From Streptomyces filipinensis (lineage in GTDB: Bacteria > Actinomycetota > Actinomycetes > Streptomycetales > Streptomycetaceae), in assembly GCF_014649495.1 (NCBI RefSeq), contig NZ_BMTD01000012.1, positions 62,001 through 126,000 on the forward strand: a stretch of DNA of 64,000 nucleotides, read 5' to 3'. Each line of letters begins with the position of its first letter. Positions within the stretch are counted from its first letter, which is position 1. The position numbers were made by a program, and so were the translations under genes. Shown piece by piece: positions 62,211 to 64,000 of the stretch. The notes beneath the pieces were generated by a model that saw only the letters and a program-made list of their open reading frames with translations, had not been told where the DNA came from and searched no databases.

Positions 62211-64000
62211 ACCGGCCGGTGCCCCGCTCGCGTACTCTCCGACGCGTATGCGGACCTGTTCGGCGTCCTCCTCCCGGTCGAGCCGGGCGTAGAGGGCTGC
62301 GGCCAGCTCTCCGGTGGCGACCGCCGCGGCGGCTTCGCCCGCCGCGGCGAGCGTTTCCGCGAGGTTGAACAGGGAGAGGGCCTCGCCGGGTTCGTCGCCC
62401 GCGGTGCGGCAGATACCGAGATCCTCGCGGATGGCGCTCTCCGACGCGGCGTACCGCTCCATGCCGCGCAGGGTGACGCCCAGGTTGTTCAGGGCGCACC
62501 CGCGCATGCGGAGCTCACCGGCCTGGCCGAAGAGGTCGGCGGCGCGGTGCAGTTGGTGCGCCGACTCCTTCGAGCGGCCGCTCTTCTCCAGCAGCAGGCC
62601 GGCCGAGTTGCGAAGCCATCCCTCGTGCACTGCGAGATCTTTGCGCCTCAGCAGTGCGGCCGCCGCCAGCAGCGCGTCGATCGCGTCGTCCGGCGCGGAC
62701 TCCTCTCTGCCGAGCACCCCCCGGATGCCCGCCAACAGCCTGACGGCCTCTTCCTGCTGCTCCCCCTCCAGCAGCAGGACCGCGCGGGCGCAGGGGAGCG
62801 CGGCGGCGGCGTACCGCCGTTGGTTCCACAGTGCTGCCGCCGCGCTGGCCCACGCGTTGCCCTCGCCGGCCCGCTCGTCGAGGGCGCGCAGCAGGGCGGC
62901 CGCGCGACGGCAGATGCCGACGACCCCCGCCCAGTCCTCGGCGGACTGCATCTCCCGCCCGGCGGACGCGAGGACGTTGGCCTCGCCGGCCGGGTCACCG
63001 GCGTCCCGGAGCAGATCCGCGATGGCGAGCCAGGCGCCGGCCGCCTCGGAGTGCCGGCCGGCTTCCCCCAGGTAGCCCGCGAGGTTCGACAGGGCGTAGA
63101 TCTGCCCGGCCTTGTCGCCGGCGGCCCGGAAGAGGACCTCCGCCCGCCGGAACGCGGCCGTGCTCTTCTCGAACCGTCCGGCGTCCCAGAGCGCGTTGCC
63201 GAGGTTGTACAGTGCCTTGGCCTCCATGTAGCCGTCGCCGAGCTCCCGGCACGCTCGCACGGACCGCTGGTGGACGTCGACGGACTCCGTATGGCGTCCC
63301 GCACCGCGCAAGGCGTTGCCGAGGTTGTTGAGTGCCCACTGCCGCTGCCGGGGCCATCCGATGTCGGTGTAGACCGCGATGGCCACCCGACTGTGCTCGG
63401 CCGATTCCTCGTACCGGCCCGCCGCCTTGCAGGCGATGCCCAAAGCGACCCGGATCATGGCCACTTGCTCGGGTTCGGCGCCCGGGTCCGCGGCGCCGAG
63501 CGCCGCGCGCAGGATCTCCACGGCCTCCAGCGGACGGTCCGTGTTCGACAGCGCGACCCCGTGGGCCAACAGCATCTCCAGCCGGGTATGGGCGTCGCCT
63601 CCGCTGGCGGCACGTTCCAGAGCCAGGCGGGTCAGTGTCACCAGTTCCTCGCCCGACTCCCACTGCACCAGCTGTGTGGCGAGGTTGCGGATGAGGTCGA
63701 AGGCGGCGGCCTCGTGCCCCTCGCAGTCGAGGGCGAGCCGGGCACAGGCGGCGATGTTGTCGGACTCCTCCTCCACCCAGGCCAGTGCTTCGGCCGTGCT
63801 GGTGAAGCGCTTCTCCGCCGGCACGTTGTCCAGGTGTTCCACCTGGCACCGGACCGCTGCGGCACGCCATGCGTAGAAGGTGAGCAGGCGTTGCAGCGCG
63901 GTGTCCCGCTCGCCGCGGTACTCCGGCTCCTCGCCCCGCTCCCGCGCGTAGAGCCGGACCAGGTCATGCATCGACCAGCGTTCGAGCCCGCCGGGGGTGC
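62187..64000 (-). CDS. C-terminal TPR region of an NB-ARC/SARP-like regulator, partial
   Basis: The frame stays open through the window edge at 64000 (visible 603 residues), so the N-terminus lies outside. The first visible motif, LERWSMHDLVRLYARERG, is the conserved end of the NB-ARC domain in AfsR-like and STAND proteins. It is followed by at least ten TPR units (for example QWALNNLGNALRGAGRHTESV, EAKALYNLGNALWDAGRFEKS, RGCALNNLGVTLRGMERYAAS). The type of N-terminal domain, SARP DNA-binding or other effector, cannot be seen. It probably acts as an ATP-dependent regulator or signal switch. Confidence 0.88.
   Translation of the reverse strand, partial: TPGGLERWSMHDLVRLYARERGEEPEYRGERDTALQRLLTFYAWRAAAVRCQVEHLDNVPAEKRFTSTAEALAWVEEESDNIAACARLALDCEGHEAAAFDLIRNLATQLVQWESGEELVTLTRLALERAASGGDAHTRLEMLLAHGVALSNTDRPLEAVEILRAALGAADPGAEPEQVAMIRVALGIACKAAGRYEESAEHSRVAIAVYTDIGWPRQRQWALNNLGNALRGAGRHTESVDVHQRSVRACRELGDGYMEAKALYNLGNALWDAGRFEKSTAAFRRAEVLFRAAGDKAGQIYALSNLAGYLGEAGRHSEAAGAWLAIADLLRDAGDPAGEANVLASAGREMQSAEDWAGVVGICRRAAALLRALDERAGEGNAWASAAAALWNQRRYAAAALPCARAVLLLEGEQQEEAVRLLAGIRGVLGREESAPDDAIDALLAAAALLRRKDLAVHEGWLRNSAGLLLEKSGRSKESAHQLHRAADLFGQAGELRMRGCALNNLGVTLRGMERYAASESAIREDLGICRTAGDEPGEALSLFNLAETLAAAGEAAAAVATGELAAALYARLDREEDAEQVRIRVGEYASGAPAGSRAGLPG

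Overview
The window is very high-GC, densely packed actinobacterial DNA. GTG starts, 4-bp ATGA/GTGA gene overlaps, sparse leaderless promoters, SARP/LuxR/NB-ARC style regulators and a sugar ABC transporter without its own ATPase all point to a Streptomyces chromosome. The genus call is an inference from gene content and codon usage; no rRNA or tRNA gene is present to confirm it.

Layout. 1-2487 (+): end of an operon with a tail-anchored protein and a pair resembling MotA/MotB (ZorA/ZorB, ExbB/ExbD) stators. 2527-6909 (-): a LytS/LytTR two-component system wrapped around a sodium:solute symporter and its small subunit. 7011-12434 (-): a NamZ-type exo-muramidase, a tandem GNAT protein and a sugar ABC importer, probably for recycled cell-wall sugars. 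12591-18620 (-): a PaoABC-like molybdenum aldehyde/xanthine oxidoreductase translationally coupled to a GH65 phosphorylase. 18694-23738: lipoprotein, ABC exporter under a MerR-type 19-bp-spacer promoter, flippase-like membrane protein, enoyl-CoA hydratase. 23824-28162 (-): FGGY kinase plus two FAD enzymes, a glycerol-type catabolic operon. 28360-37319 (+): unknown protein with a leader ORF, APC permease, MscS channel, DUF4186 protein, monomeric isocitrate dehydrogenase, N-formylglutamate amidohydrolase family protein, cytochrome P450.

37326-42621: a compact cassette of TPR-CHAT protease, cytosolic S8 protease, sigma factor and an unknown partner, arranged around one divergent promoter with a nested dyad. 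This is the best candidate for an undescribed system: two proteases next to a sigma factor and a possible regulator of it. 42665-44407 is a LuxR-family ATPase regulator.

44563-52114 (-): a sulfur-scavenging locus with two flavin monooxygenases, a polar solute ABC transporter and a glutathionyl-hydroquinone-reductase-like protein. It carries three tiny Cys-type leader peptides and a SAM-IV-like riboswitch, so several layers of sulfur sensing appear to act on it.

52292-57933 (+): a trans-4-hydroxyproline catabolic cluster (three-subunit dehydrogenase, DHDPS-like deaminase, epimerase, GntR regulator), followed by an IS5-family element (57933-58882). 58895-61399: TipA-like MerR regulator with its own 19-bp-spacer promoter, then a divergent APC transporter. 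61432-62210: fused remnants of two deleted genes. 62187-64000 (-): C-terminal TPR half of an NB-ARC/SARP-like regulator that runs off the window.
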